A stretch of DNA of 64,000 bases from Symbiodinium kawagutii. Taxonomy: Eukaryota > Sar > Dinophyceae > Suessiales > Symbiodiniaceae. The stretch spans positions 11,496 to 75,495 of the forward strand of contig VSDK01008670.1 of assembly GCA_009767595.1 (NCBI GenBank). The letters are read 5' to 3'. Each line of letters opens with the position of its first letter. Within the stretch, counting starts at the first letter, position 1. This document shows, in pieces, positions 18,453-29,971 of the stretch. The position numbers and the translations under genes were made by a program. Under the pieces are notes generated by a model. It saw only the letters and a program-made list of their open reading frames with translations, was not told the origin of the DNA and made no database searches.

Positions 18453-18638
18453 TCCGCAGACAGTCATTGGCCAACCATCCAGATTCAGATTTCTGACCAG
18501 TTGGCGCGTGAGAACAAAAATGGAGCACCCCTTGAAGTCCTTGGTGTAATGATCCCAGGTATAGATGCACCCACCGGAGCCAATCTAAGCCAGAAGTTGT
18601 TGATCACTACCCGAGACAACCGAGGGCATATGGCATAA
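18453..18638 (+). CDS. Probable out-of-frame C-terminal tail of the retrotransposon ORF2
   Basis: Directly behind the ORF2 stop the third frame is open to TAA 18636-18638 and reads well as protein (QLARENKNGAPLEVLG, then VMIPGIDAPTGANLSQ). Its position suggests the original C-terminus displaced by a +1 shift. An independent exon is the alternative, but it has no AG|G acceptor matching the module gene. Confidence 0.45.
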   Translation, partial: SADSHWPTIQIQISDQLARENKNGAPLEVLGVMIPGIDAPTGANLSQKLLITTRDNRGHMA

Positions 18639-18877
18639 AGTTCAATACACACAAGTAAGTATAGATACAACCAGATATGTATCATCGTCATCATTTATAG
18701 CGATTCATGAAGAACGTTTCAGATTGTTACAGATTTACACAGCTATTGTTTGAAAATGTGAACAACTACAGGTTTTGTAGAGATCCATGATGATCCATGA
18801 TGATCCATGAAGAATGTTTAACATGTAATTGCCACCTGCATCATGTGCGGTCCGCCTTGGCACCAACGTGGTATGAG

Positions 18878-18929
18878 GTCTACAACGGTTGCGAAGCGGG
18901 CTGTGCAGACTTGCCTGGCGCCAGATGTG
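18878..18929 (+). CDS. Module-gene exon 10 (52 nt)
   Basis: Acceptor gtatgag|G, phase 0. It reads VYNGCEAGCADLPGARC plus G, completing the module begun by exon 9 on the other side of the retrotransposon. GT donor (gtttgg). The next intron (612 bp) has T-tracts at 18,993-19,040. Confidence 0.85.
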
Positions 18930-19541
18930 GTTTGGCGCAGGGGTGTGGCAGTCCCGGGTGTCACCCCTCAAGCTCTGATCACTGGGAAGCGGATTTTTTT
19001 GTTTTTTTTTTGATTGTTTTCATATTTTTTCAGATTTTTTTGAATAGATCTCTGGGATGACGTGGTATTCTGAAGTTGAAAACTCGCAAACCCTGAGACA
19101 AGCCATCCCAGAGTTCGACTTGTGTGATATTCTCGGTATATCTCGGGGAGATGAATCATCTTCAGTGGCAACATATACTATTTTCATTATCATCAATAAG
19201 CTTTTAGTCCACTCAAATACTTGGTTTCAAGTAGCACTTGATTTGTTGGGGGTTGCTGTTTCCATGAAGAACTGCAAGGCCATCCCCCAACATGTGCACC
19301 TGGCCATGGAGGAGCAAGGATAAATCACCAACGTCGAATTCGAATCATGTCACACCATCAACTCCTTCATGGCATTCTCTGATTCAATTTGAGAGTTATA
19401 ATCCTGCCACATCTTGACATCTTCAGGTCCCCAACCCTCCAACCCAAGGGTGCAGCCCACAGGCACCCTCCACCCTCCAGGCCAGCCCCAACTGACCACA
19501 CATCCAACACATCCTCCAGCCATCCAACCCAGCCTCCCCAG

Positions 19542-19671
19542 GTGTGAGTTGCAGCAGCGTTGAGAGCTGTACGAAGCTCGAGTGCTTGGAGAACTTTTGG
19601 GACGCCGACGGCGCTGTCGAAAACGGCTGCGAGGGCACGTGCCCCGATCTGCCCAGGGCCAAGTGCACCAG
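19542..19671 (+). CDS. Module-gene exon 11 (130 nt, longest)
   Basis: Acceptor ccccag|G. It reads GVSCSSVESCTKLECLENFW then DADGAVENGCEGTCPDLPRA and KCT plus two bases. It is the only exon encoding nearly one whole module (C-x5-C-x4-C ... NGCE ... CP ... C). GC donor (gcgcca). The following 765-bp intron is rich in CATCAATTAACC sequence. Confidence 0.9.
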
Positions 19672-20436
19672 GCGCCAGGGGTTCCCTGCGGGCGTTCCAA
19701 GGGCGTTTTTACGGGGGTTCCAAGGGGGGGGGCCACATGGCAGGCTACGTTGGTCAGTTATGTTGGAGATGTTTTGATAGGGAAGAATATTATCCAAATG
19801 TGAGTGGTGTACTTTAAGGATGACGAAGTTTCTTTACTTGTGAGAGCAGTACGCCATGTGCTCTTCCAAAGACGGATCCCTGACATCAATCAAGCATTGA
19901 TTGAACCATCATGAATCGTCACTTAATATCCGTCAACCAAACAGTAAATCGGCTAAGGTCACTATAGTCATACCCATCAAGAAACCAGTGACCATCAAAT
20001 CAATTAAGCATCATTACCATGATGTGAATCATCAATTAACCATCACCCAACCATCGATTGACCATTGATTGACCATAAACTAAGCATCAACTAGCGATCA
20101 TCAATCATAGTACTGACTACCATTCATCGCAATTGATTACTATTGATTGCCATTTAGCCCCATCACTTAACACCATTCATGATGGACCTTAGCAGCCCCA
20201 TTTATACCCATTCATCAATTAACACCAGTGCATAATTATTTGATAATGGGGCCCTTCAATAAACTAAGATCAATTCACTACTATTCATTGCCATTTAGCT
20301 CCACATCATCAGTTGCAACAAATGTCTTAGTAAATTTAGCCCCATTCATCATCATTTAGCCCCATTTAGCCACATCAATTAACACCAGTGCACCACATTT
20401 GCACCACTCTAAATGCGTCAATGATGGCAATTCCAG

Positions 20437-20480
20437 GTGCGAAGAGCCTGGGATTTGCCATGGCCTGAGCTGCGAAGCAG
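20437..20480 (+). CDS. Module-gene exon 12 (44 nt)
   Basis: Acceptor ttccag|G. It reads RCEEPGICHGLSCEA plus G, the C-x5-C-x4-C half module; GC donor (gccccg). The next intron (1,390 bp) contains two TIR elements (20805-20920, 21623-21841). Confidence 0.85.
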
Positions 20481-20804
20481 GCCCCGAGCTGGGCTGCTGG
20501 GGGCGGTGGCTTTAAAGCGATGGGTGACATGGCAAGGGATGGCCGTAGGTCAAGGATGGGGATGATCACGTGGGCACTATGATTTTTAAAATGATAATGA
20601 TAGGCACGTGATGATTGGTCACTGTTTTGGATCCAGATGGTAAAGTTCTAGATTGCTGTGATTTGGGAGCGGTGGAAATACATGAGCAGTTGACAAACTA
20701 CGCTTGGCTGATCATGGATGATTTCTTCCCCAACTGGTTTGTTGGAGTCGCAATCTACCAGGGGACACCAGTTGGAAAAGTAACAGAACCAATACTCAGC
20801 AGAT

Positions 20805-20920
20805 TTGGCTGTGGGTCAAAACCCCGTACCTCTGCTTACCCAACATAAACTATTGATTTCCTTACAGTTTTTTGGTCATTATCCACCACTATTGGTTAGT
20901 TAATATTGACCCAGAGCCAT
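20805..20920. repeat. TIR element, family A
   Basis: ttggctgtgggtcaaaaccc ... aatattgacccagagccat, about 116 bp, intron 12. Confidence 0.7.
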
Positions 20921-21622
20921 TTTGGGAAATTGTCATAGTAGCCAACCAAGCAATCATGCGAGGATGGCTATCACGTCCAACTTTCAGATCTAACCTCTGA
21001 CCGTGGCACACCCAATTTAAAGCGCCTTGTGTTGGATGTGGATAGCGATTTCGCTGGTGATGGTTTCAACGTTGCAGCGATCCAGTAGCGACCAGTCTAT
21101 GACATTGACTGTGCCACTGTTGCCATGCAGATATCCGGATGAGTATGGTTAATAGCGGCAGCTAGACTCTTCTATTCCTGTTTTGAGGTTGTCATTTGCT
21201 CCCACATGCTATTTTTTTGTTCAGTAAACAACCAAATATGAGCACCAAGGCGCATATTTTGCAGATGTTAAGCTCATCAGCATTGACATCAGCCATTCAA
21301 GGATATGGGTCCTACAGCATAGAAATTGAGTTGGTAGTGAGGACTCTCATCCGTTTCTATCAAACCAGAAGTCACAAATTGCCAACCAATGCTGCTTAAG
21401 GCAGCCTGCCTCGCATCTTCAAGCGGAAGATTGGCCCTAAATCATGGGTTTCCCTGCTCATATCTGATTCCATTCTGGTTAATAAACCACCAACCAGCAA
21501 ACCATAGTTGACCAATGTTGACCACAGCGGAATATCATGAGCATTTCAGGCGATGGGAATATCATGAGTAACTCATCAAACAAAAAAAGTCCAGACATTT
21601 GGATGTTCACCTCTCCATTCAT

Positions 21623-21841
21623 ACAAGGTGGGCCCGCAGAAGTTATAAGCTGGGTTATAAACCCCTATAACTGGTAGTTTACCCTAGTTAAGTTACTTAC
21701 AAACCAACTAATAGCTAGTTAACTGGTACTTACCCCTAGTTACCCTTAGTTACTTAGCCAATCAATAGTGGTTACCCCTAGTTAACCCTAGTTAAGTTAG
21801 TTATAAACCACCTTAGTTCAGTGGTTGGGGGCCCACCTTGT
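21623..21841. repeat. TIR element, family D (ACAAGGTGGGCCC)
   Basis: Left ACAAGGTGGGCCC, right GGGCCCACCTTGT: a perfect 13-bp inverted repeat around about 219 bp of GTTAACCCTAGTTA-type sequence. It ends 29 bp before the acceptor of exon 13. Confidence 0.8.
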
Positions 21842-21870
21842 CGGGATGCTTGGCTCTGACCCCCAGTCAG

Positions 21871-21949
21871 GTTTCTACGATGCGGACGGTGCCGTGGACA
21901 ACGGCTGCGAGCTGCACTGTCCAACGCTGCCTCATGCGACCTGCACGAA
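21871..21949 (+). CDS. Module-gene exon 13 (79 nt)
   Basis: Acceptor gtcag|G. It reads GFYDADGAVDNGCELHCPTL then PHATCT plus two bases. The GT donor at 21950 (gtgcca) is used: reading on gives TKCHGSELA with a missing Cys, whereas joining exon 14 restores the spacing. A TIR element ends 29 bp upstream of the acceptor. The following intron is 1,182 bp with two TIR elements. Confidence 0.85.
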
Positions 21950-22646
21950 GTGCCACGGCAGCGAACTTGCGCGTTGGGTTATACCCTACCCTTCCAGTTA
22001 TCTATCTAAAAGGAAGAAGCTGAATAAGGCTTACACAAGTTTAAGAAGGGTTGAAACATGTCGAAAAATAGAGTTGTGGTAATTCTTGGGGATGAATTTG
22101 CTGCAGGGTCGGCGCCATCGCCAGTAGACATAAGAAACTTGGTTTGGCTCGGCGGGTCTGAATTCATTGAATTACCAGATTTTTGGTTCCAAAGTGGGAA
22201 TCAAGATCCAACCACTCTTCTAACCAGGCAAAGATTAAGTTGTTAGGAAACAGCATCCAGGGAAGCCACAAGGCCGTTGCATCAACACATTTAGAACCAC
22301 GTTGAAGCCCGTGCGCTCGAAACGATTGCTCGATTTTCAGATGGCATTTGTGTTTTGCCGTGACGTTTTTCAGCGTCGGGTGGTCGGGTGAAACTTGTGC
22401 TTTTGCAGGTGATTTGATATGACCACGAGAGTATTGGAGTTTGATAGCCATTCTGGAAAGTGCTGATAATTCACCGTCCTTCGCCATTTGAGATAGATGA
22501 CCACGGTATTTACCCTGAGTTTTCGCACACACACACACAAATATCAAACAAGACTGGGGGCACCTATGTTTTTTGGAGACACGCATCTCGTTCTCATTTC
22601 GATGATGGTTGCTTGTGGTTGCTTATTAGTCATTGTTATAAGTACA

Positions 22647-22753
22647 GATGGTTTCTCAAAATAGGGAACCCCAAGAATGATTGATTAATTTATTGCTACA
22701 AATGTTTAGAATCAAGGATGATTTGGGTGTGTTCCTATTTTGAGAAGCACCCA
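22647..22753. repeat. TIR element, family C
   Basis: atggtttctcaaaataggga ... cctattttgagaagcaccca; the best-preserved copy of the family, about 107 bp, intron 13. Confidence 0.75.
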
Positions 22754-22908
22754 TATGATTGTTTGCTCTTGAAATAGTCCAGAAATAGCTACGCTTACTT
22801 CTGCATGACTTGTACAAGAGAAACACAGCGAATGATGCAATCAACTGTTGTATCACATATTTTATTTCTGTCATTGAGTATGAATCATAGCGTGAGGGAT
22901 GTTTGGGG

Positions 22909-23048
22909 GTAGTTTCTGCCATTCCTAGATACACCCATATACTGGTTCTCAAGTCGGGTACAGTACCCCCCAAATCATCCAATAGTAATCATTTTTAGTC
23001 ATGAAAGATCCATGTTTTTTTGGGGTTCCCAATGTCAAGAAACCACCA
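22909..23048. repeat. TIR element, family C (diverged)
   Basis: Ends near gttctcaagtcgggtac and tgtcaagaaaccacca with internal CCCCAAATCATCC; boundaries approximate. Confidence 0.4.
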
Positions 23049-23131
23049 CATTGGTCACCCTTGTTTCTGACTAAGTAACGGGTGCTTGCCACGCTTGCCT
23101 ACAGCTCGTGGTCCGCTTGCAATCTGCAAAG

Positions 23132-23155
23132 GTGTGACGCTTCGACTTGCTTCCA
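23132..23155 (+). CDS. Module-gene exon 14 (24-nt micro-exon)
   Basis: Acceptor tgcaaag|G, donor GT (gtgggg). It encodes KCDASTCF plus two bases of Gln, supplying the two Cys required between exons 13 and 15 with exact spacing and phase. It is the shortest exon; the following intron is 1,376 bp. Confidence 0.75.
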
Positions 23156-24531
23156 GTGGGGAGCCTCAAGGGCAGTGCCAATGGTGGTGTCTGATCATAA
23201 GTGCTATGGTTTGCCTCCAGTAGAGCTGTAGAAACATGGCTCATAGCTCTTAGCTGCTATGGTTTACCACATTTTTTGGTCGATGTCAGTTGTCAACCGC
23301 TATTGTTGAAACAATATTAGACGGATGTTCATAGGTTGTCAATAGATAACATGACAATTGACAACCAGTAAAAACAAGCTATCAACAAAAGCAAGCACTA
23401 TCGGCTGATAACGGTTCACAATTTTGACATAGCAACTGTAATGTGGAGATGGGTCGGTAGCAACCAAGTGAGTTTGGGAAGACAATATCTCAACACACGT
23501 TCCTACTCATCCCTGCTCTGTAAATTGCGTGATCCTAACAGAGGGCTTTCGTTTTCACCCAGAGTCATAAGAAGCAGTATTTGAGTAGACTTAAGATCCT
23601 ACCGAATGTATTAACCCAACATGTTTACAAATTTTGGATACGCTGTATTGGATTATACAATCATGTATGTATACAGTATATATGTATATATAAATATGTA
23701 TCTATCCATCTTTGTGGTTACAACGGATATCTTGCCAACATTCCCATGAACCTCACCAAAGAAAGATTAAGAAAGATGGCATTCAGCAAAACTAAACATG
23801 GTGGTTGACGTTGCATAAAGGTCCGGGAAGCTAACAGATTTCCACACATGGCCTAAGGCCATCACATGGCATATCGATTTCCCCAAATGGCATACCCCCA
23901 TATGCTTTCCCTTGTTTATCGAACAGATACGATGGTTGAAACGATCCAGACATACTTTTCAGGATGAGGTTATATACACCGCCAGCCAGTCATTGGGCCA
24001 CGATGGGACAAGCACACAAACACATTTACCCTGGGATTCCGACAACCATGGTTTTAAAGTTTTAACTATGTGTTTTTTCTTCCCTACCATCCATAGTTTA
24101 ACTAAGGGGTTTCATCTACCAAAAAGGATCAACCATCATTTCAATGGTGGTGGAATCACAGGGTATAACTACACTTCTATTATTTTCCAGGGTATATATC
24201 TATATTCATGCAGAAAAGCCTCTATGGTTTGTAACCACCCTTGGGTAATGGACCTGGCGGGAAAATCCCATCATGCTCAACCACCATTGACCATTGCCAG
24301 CCGATTATCAGCCTTGACTTCCTGTTTCTATCCATAGTAACATCCAGGATTTGCCAATATGAAATAAGTTTAAACAAGATTATCAACTTTTCACAGCCAC
24401 TACAAACAATGATTCACCCTTGTTGATCATTATTCAACCGTTATCAACGTGACCAGTTCATATCACCACTTATTGACAAGCATTGTTGATCATGATTCAC
24501 TACTCCCCATGATGGAGCATCCTCAATGCAG

Positions 24532-24562
24532 GTTTACTTGCGAGAAGAACTGGTTCGACAAG
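24532..24562 (+). CDS. Module-gene exon 15 (31-nt micro-exon)
   Basis: Acceptor atgcag|G. It reads QFTCEKNWFDK; a GA donor (gagcgg) is needed to join exon 16 in phase 0 with the normal F-D-x-D distance. The frame stays open past the donor (ERAVAEE) but does not fit the module. The following intron is 1,187 bp. Confidence 0.7.
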
Positions 24563-24736
24563 GAGCGGGCTGTTGCAGAAGAGCATTGCTGTATTCCCAT
24601 CGGGGCTGTACAACAAGCCGTTGTGAATGGGGAAAAGCAGTGATGCACAAAACCAGTTTGTGTATTCCAAGGGGGGTTTTGTGAAATTGGTTGTTGCACC
24701 CGCATCCAAGAAGGATTGATCACTTTTGAAGCAATA

Positions 24737-24825
24737 GCTGGTTGGTGCTTTCAAATTTTCCATAGTAATGATTAACAAATGGTTGGTTGACTAATATGTT
24801 TCATGGGGGTTCAAACCACCACAGT
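24737..24825. repeat. TIR element, family B (with a partial copy at 24916-24962)
   Basis: agctggttggtgctttcaaa ... ggttcaaaccaccacagt; the neighbouring partial copy retains only the right half (ggttgaaaccaccaaccagt). Both lie in intron 15. Confidence 0.6.
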
Positions 24826-25749
24826 GATGGCTCGTAAATGTTTACAATTATCAGTTTCACACACACTGGATAATCACATCTATATCAGTATAAGGTAAAA
24901 GGTAAAAGGTGAAAAGGTTGGTTGGCCAATATTTTTCATAGGGGTTGAAACCACCAACCAGTCTTGAAACAATAGGATTCGAGGTACCCCACTTTGGACA
25001 AGCCTGACATTACCTGTTTTTTTTGTGGTTGGGAGCCTTGGCCGCCCTGGCCCAACTTGCAAATGGGGTGGGCCAGTTGACTTTTCATAGGGGTGGTTCA
25101 ACCGCCCATCAGTGAAGCTAAACATGTTGACATGATGATTTATGTATATATATATATCAGTTGTGGTAGCCTCAGCTCCATGCCGAAGTATAGATATCAA
25201 TGATCATTAGACGTAGGGAGCTCGCCAATGATATGGGTGCTTTTTATGGAGAGTCCCACGAACGAGCAAGGGAGATGCCATTTTGTGCCTGATGATCTCA
25301 ATGCTCAAGTGTGTGGATTTGTGCTGGTTGAGTCCTGCATTTCTTTGGTGCCAACGTTCTGAACGCTTAAATGCATCTGGGGACCATCTATCAATTCCTG
25401 GAAGTTAAAGAGAGAGTTGTACACAGTAGCATCCCACATGTGATTACCTGCGGACTTCAGCGACAGGGATTTCGAGTTGCAAATAGCTGTCCCACACTGT
25501 CCATAGGTTTCAGTTTGCCTGGAACTTCAGTCAAACATCATCCCAGCACGCGAAAAAAACACATTTGATGTCGATGTTTCCCATGGCAAAGGCAGGCACT
25601 CAAATTTCACGTTTCCCCTTTTTGCGGATTTCATGGTTCACATCATCACATTGGACCTTGATCCCATTGAGAGCTGCTTTTTTTGGAGGTGACTTGTTGT
25701 GTACCATGTTGCAGCAGCATTCCAAGAGTCCTTGCGTTGCCAGCTCCAG

Positions 25750-25856
25750 GACCAGAAGATGGAGACGGGCTGCGAGATGCAATGCCCTTGGGTTCCCCAT
25801 GGCACTTGCACCAGTTGTAGCAGCGCAGATTTCTGCACCAGCGTGCGATGTGAGAA
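25750..25856 (+). CDS. Module-gene exon 16 (107 nt)
   Basis: Acceptor ctccag|G, phase 0. It reads DQKMETGCEMQCPWVPHGTC then TSCSSADFCTSVRCE plus two bases; donor GA (gagcct). D-Q replaces the usual D-G. The following 689-bp intron holds a TIR element (26290-26397). Confidence 0.85.
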
Positions 25857-26289
25857 GAGCCTTGGTAGGGGAGTGAACTGATTTGATTTGGTCGGAGGTC
25901 CCAGAAGCTGGTTCTTTCAAGCCAGTGGCTATCTACCCTCTAGATCTATCTGGCAAAACTGGCTTGGAAGTGGAACATCCAGCATTTGTTGCTGAGCTTT
26001 ACCTGTAGAAACTGAGATTGATATCTTGCAGGTTAGTTTCCCAGAGGGTAGTCGGGAATTAGGTGGTTGTTTTAACCTGCTTTCGCGGGATCGGTTGGCA
26101 CCAAACGTCCCGATCGGTTGCCATAGGTAGTGAACCGGTGGCAACCAACAGCAAACTGGGCGAACTGGGATTTCTTGTTTTGGGCATTCAAACGCTTGGT
26201 GGTTTCTCAAGCCAAAGGTGGTATATAACCATTGATCATCGTGAATAATAGGAGATAATCAACAACAATCATGGTTCAACCACTACTAG

Positions 26290-26397
26290 CTGGTGGTTTC
26301 TCAAGCCAGTTTGGGGACCCCAATCATCCTTTTAGAAGCATCTATAGTAAAAAAACATCCATAAAATAGGTGTCCCCTATGACTGGAGAAACACCCA
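26290..26397. repeat. TIR element, family C
   Basis: ctggtggtttctcaagccag ... gactggagaaacaccc; about 108 bp, intron 16. Confidence 0.6.
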
Positions 26398-26545
26398 AAT
26401 CTGTAAGACATAAATTCAAGTGCAAAAAAGCGTACTATAGACCATGAATTGGGGCTACTATAGTGTACACAGCATTCATCCAATTAGCTTATTAGAAACC
26501 ATGAGTTGGGGCGACCCGGGTGCCTGCAGACGGGCGCTGTATTAG

Positions 26546-26588
26546 GAATTACTTCGATGAAGATGGTGATGCCTCCAATGGCTGCGAG
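26546..26588 (+). CDS. Module-gene exon 17 (43 nt)
   Basis: Acceptor gtattag|G. It reads KNYFDEDGDASNGCE and stops in phase 0 after GAG at a GC donor (gcgcga), the same position as introns 1 and 20. The following 867-bp intron holds a TIR element at 26663-26781. Confidence 0.88.
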
Positions 26589-26662
26589 GCGCGACTGTTG
26601 GTTGCTGGGCTTGGTGGGCTGGGAGTTCAGATCATTTGCTAATGTTGGTGGTCGCGGTCAAT

Positions 26663-26781
26663 AGGCTATGGGTCAATATCAACCAACCAATAATAGGGGA
26701 TAAATAACGAACAACCTATAGGGAAAATAATGGTTAATGGTAGGGGAATCAGGGGGACTAAGGGTTTTGACTCACAGCCAA
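26663..26781. repeat. TIR element, family A
   Basis: aggctatgggtcaatatcaa ... ggttttgactcacagccaat, about 119 bp, intron 17. Confidence 0.7.
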
Positions 26782-27455
26782 TACAGTTCCTGGCGTTTGT
26801 GGGACGGATTGTGGGACTTCTCAACGTCGGAGGATTCTAACGGATCATCCGGATCACGAATGATGGGAGCGGGTTCTTGATTTTGACATAGATTACGAAG
26901 ATGACCACCTTCAGGTAACAGACATATACAACTACTGCAATTCCCAGATTACAAACATTTGTTAGCCAGTCCAACTTAACCAACTTAAAATGTAGTTCCA
27001 CTGACCTCAATTAGAACATTGTACATAGCTAATTCATTTCTAAAAAGCATTCGAAATGAGCCACAACCAGTTAGATTAATTTAATGAGGAAATGGCTGGA
27101 ATCTGCCTTTTCGAAAACCAACTAATTGCCGTGGGTTGAACCACCACGATTTTCCAATGGCGCTGAACCAGCCACGAATCAAACTGTTAGTTTCACTGAG
27201 GGTAATGGCGGCCATGGTTGATGTAATGGATATTCAATGGACATATATATTAAGTATGTAAGGATAACTAGCTATCCACCAATAGTTAGTTACCGACACA
27301 CACACACAATAGCCACGTGTGCAGTGTGTTTCATTAAATCCCTTCTGGTAGATAGATCATCCTATGCTATGTGTTTAGCTACACAGTAGCTACATCATGG
27401 AACATCCCTACTGATTTCTGCAGCCACCTGCCGCGACCCCCTGGTCCCCTGCGAG

Positions 27456-27533
27456 GCCGGCTGCCCCAAAGTGCCCAACGGCCATTGCAGTCAGTGCACC
27501 GATGGCCATACCTGCACGGCTTATACCTGCGAG
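27456..27533 (+). CDS. Module-gene exon 18 (78 nt)
   Basis: Acceptor tgcgag|G, phase 0 throughout. It reads AGCPKVPNGHCSQCTDGHTC then TAYTCE; GT donor (gtccgg). The coding-looking sequence just upstream (ACCTGCCGCGACCCC...) is left out because the chosen AG joins exon 17 with exact module spacing. The following intron (1,726 bp) is the longest apart from intron 9. Confidence 0.88.
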
Positions 27534-28737
27534 GTCCGGGGCGAAGGGCTGGGGCTGAGGCGCTGGTGAGATGCTGACCATGATTCATGGTTGGTTATAT
27601 GCTGGTATGATGCTTTACTGATGCTAAAACTGTCATGATATTGCACATTTGTACATACATAGACATTTTCAATGAAATCCAGGGGTGATTGACATGACTT
27701 GACCTGGAAACAGCCTTGATGTATGGCTATGGTGGTAATTTGCCATCAGATAGACTCAGAACCCAACAGTACAAACTGTAAGTTTTCATATGGACAGCGA
27801 AAGCAGCCTGTGGTGTTTCATTTTGTGAATTGTGCATCGCAGGTCATTCAAAACGTGGGTTGGTGTGCTCGTTGGGGATTTGACCATAGGGGTGATGGCT
27901 ACTTCTTGTACGTAGTAGGTGGATTATATAATGTCAAAGCAGAATACCGGTTGGTCTAGTAGAGCAAGCGGGTCAGAAACCTTGCACGTAGGGTTACTAG
28001 TAGTGGAATATATCCAAGATCCACTGACACAAGCCGCTGCGAGAAAGCAAATCGTTGCTTTCTGGCTGAGATGATCTTTTGAGATCAATAACAAGTACTG
28101 GAGGAGCATCCAACCAGATTTGCAACAATGCCATTAAAATGTCGCAAGGCATAATGACCAGTTGAACAACCACCATTCAACGACCATTTGCTCACCAACC
28201 AATTCGGGTTCTGATCCGGTATGCCATTGAAATTCAGATCGCTCTCCGACACCAGGAGCAAAAATGACACCAGGAGCAAAAATGAGGGAATTCACTTGCG
28301 GAATCGGGTTGTGCCAACAAGTTAAATTCGACCATCATTTTCAGGACCAAGCTACCGAGTTCCAACGATGTGGATAGGCCCAATGACACGATAATTTCCA
28401 AAGCAATCATGACATTGCCCAGCCAGCGCAGAGTAATCATGACCAGCTGAAACACATTTGCCAGGATACATTTTCTTCCATTTGCTCTCTGGCAAATGAC
28501 CCTTCTATCAAAGCTGAAGATTTTCAGCTTCCAGGTTATTTCCCAGAGTATACCTGTGTTGGTTCCAAAGATGCGTAGCCATGAGTCAGGATGTGCGACG
28601 TGCCAACATCAGGATTGTTTTAATCAGCTACACTAGTAGTCAAGTGTTTGTGACATCAGAACCAGCAAGAAAACAAGAAAGATCATTCATATCATTGCCT
28701 CACTAGTATGCATGGCGTCAAAGTCATTGATAATTGG

Positions 28738-28844
28738 CTTGTGGTTTCTTAAAATCAGGGTACCCCCGAATCATCCTGTTCATATGTTATTGTTACTCGT
28801 TGAACCATCCACGCTTGCACTACCTCCATTTCGAGAAACCACCA
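28738..28844. repeat. TIR element, family C
   Basis: cttgtggtttcttaaaatca ... ccatttcgagaaaccaccag, about 107 bp, intron 18. Confidence 0.65.
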
Positions 28845-29259
28845 GTTGGTGACTACCAATCGAGGTCGGATATGATCGGTTTGGTGGTACGTAGTGTGGA
28901 AGTTGTTGGTCTCGTTGGTTTTCCCAAGTTGCTGAACATCATCGTACAGTCACTGGTACTAACAGAGTCGTTGACAGGTTGACAGTTTGACACTGTTCAC
29001 GAGCCATGGGCTGACATTTACATCAAGAACAATGTTTTTTGACTTAGAGAGCCTTCCTGCTGAATCTCCATCCGGTCAAGACTCTGGTAAACTGACCTCT
29101 AAATGGAGAACCTGTTCTAGTGGTTTACCATCCTTCATCTACAATCTTTTTAGCTTCCAGGGTAGTTTACCAGGGGCTAAGGTTGTGATGAAACATAAGG
29201 TGAAGCCCACTTGTGACCCTGAGGCGCCACAATTCCCACGTCCTCTCCAGCCGCGCCAG

Positions 29260-29319
29260 GTGAATTACTTTGAGGTCGATGGCAACACCAGCAACGGCTG
29301 CGAGCGAGGTTGTCCCAAG
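29260..29319 (+). CDS. Module-gene exon 19 (60 nt)
   Basis: Acceptor cgccag|G, phase 0. It reads VNYFEVDGNTSNGCERGCPK with a GC donor (gctcgg). The C-P-K is continued correctly by exon 20. The following intron is 652 bp with no recognisable element. Confidence 0.87.
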
Positions 29320-29971
29320 GCTCGGGCATTCCCAACGTTGTGCGGGGTCCGGTTGGGGGTTGTGGGCCCTGCGTGGTGGGTAGGGTTAAACATGTATGAT
29401 ATAGATATATGTGTATATTTACAGTATGTAATTGTATCATTTCCTATGTATTAAATTGAAATGATTATGATATTCAAACATAGGGGGTGGTCAAACTTGG
29501 CAAATAGATGTACAAGGTTCATCATTCTGATATGTATATCCTGCATTTGCACATGGAAATAGATGGACTTGTTGGATTTGATGAATTGGACAAAGGCAGC
29601 CACCAGGAATAGAAAAATTGCCAGCATTCATCACGTTCAGCATAGGGCAACCATTGCTATGGAGTTTCCAATCTTTGGCCACAATTTGCTGTTCGAACTT
29701 CTGCTACTTTCATGGTTGACAATCACATGTTTGACCTGACTTTTCTTCTCTCAAAGTTTAATTCGACTTGTTTCATCACACGAGTTCTTTGCACTTGGAG
29801 GGAGCCTAAAAGCTTCACAGCAACTCCTGAAGCCTTGATCTTTGGGTCCTACGCTTAGCTCCCCAATGGCCACACCCAAATCTGGTGGTTGAACAGTTGA
29901 ACATCCACCAAGCCTCAGCATCAGCACCTCCCTGTAGGATGTCCCCAGCCAAGGCTCACCCCCCAGCGCAG

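Larger units (their letters stand above)
9050..18820 (+). mobile_element. LINE-type retrotransposon with a DNA methyltransferase in ORF1 (decayed copy)
   Basis: About 9.6 kb of continuous coding-like sequence lies in sense orientation in intron 9 of the module gene. Order: ORF1 with cytosine-5 methyltransferase, ORF1 C-terminal part with coiled coil, then ORF2 with hydrophobic segments, APE-type endonuclease, reverse transcriptase, CCHC-type knuckle and RNase H-like fold. There are no LTRs. The ends are approximate: no target-site duplication was identified by eye. The 3' side carries a short GATCCATGAT tandem (about 18,784-18,812), the sort of simple repeat that often ends LINEs. Frame changes near 12.2, 14.85, 14.93 and 18.45 kb mean this copy is not autonomous unless some are assembly errors. 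Retrotransposon-borne DNMTs are established knowledge for dinoflagellates. Confidence 0.85.

Noticed and set aside
28987-29260. Open frame LESLPAESPSGQDSGK upstream of exon 19
   Set aside because: Continuous with exon 19 by chance; the AG|G at 29258-29260 gives the exact junction with exon 18, and the upstream part has no module character.
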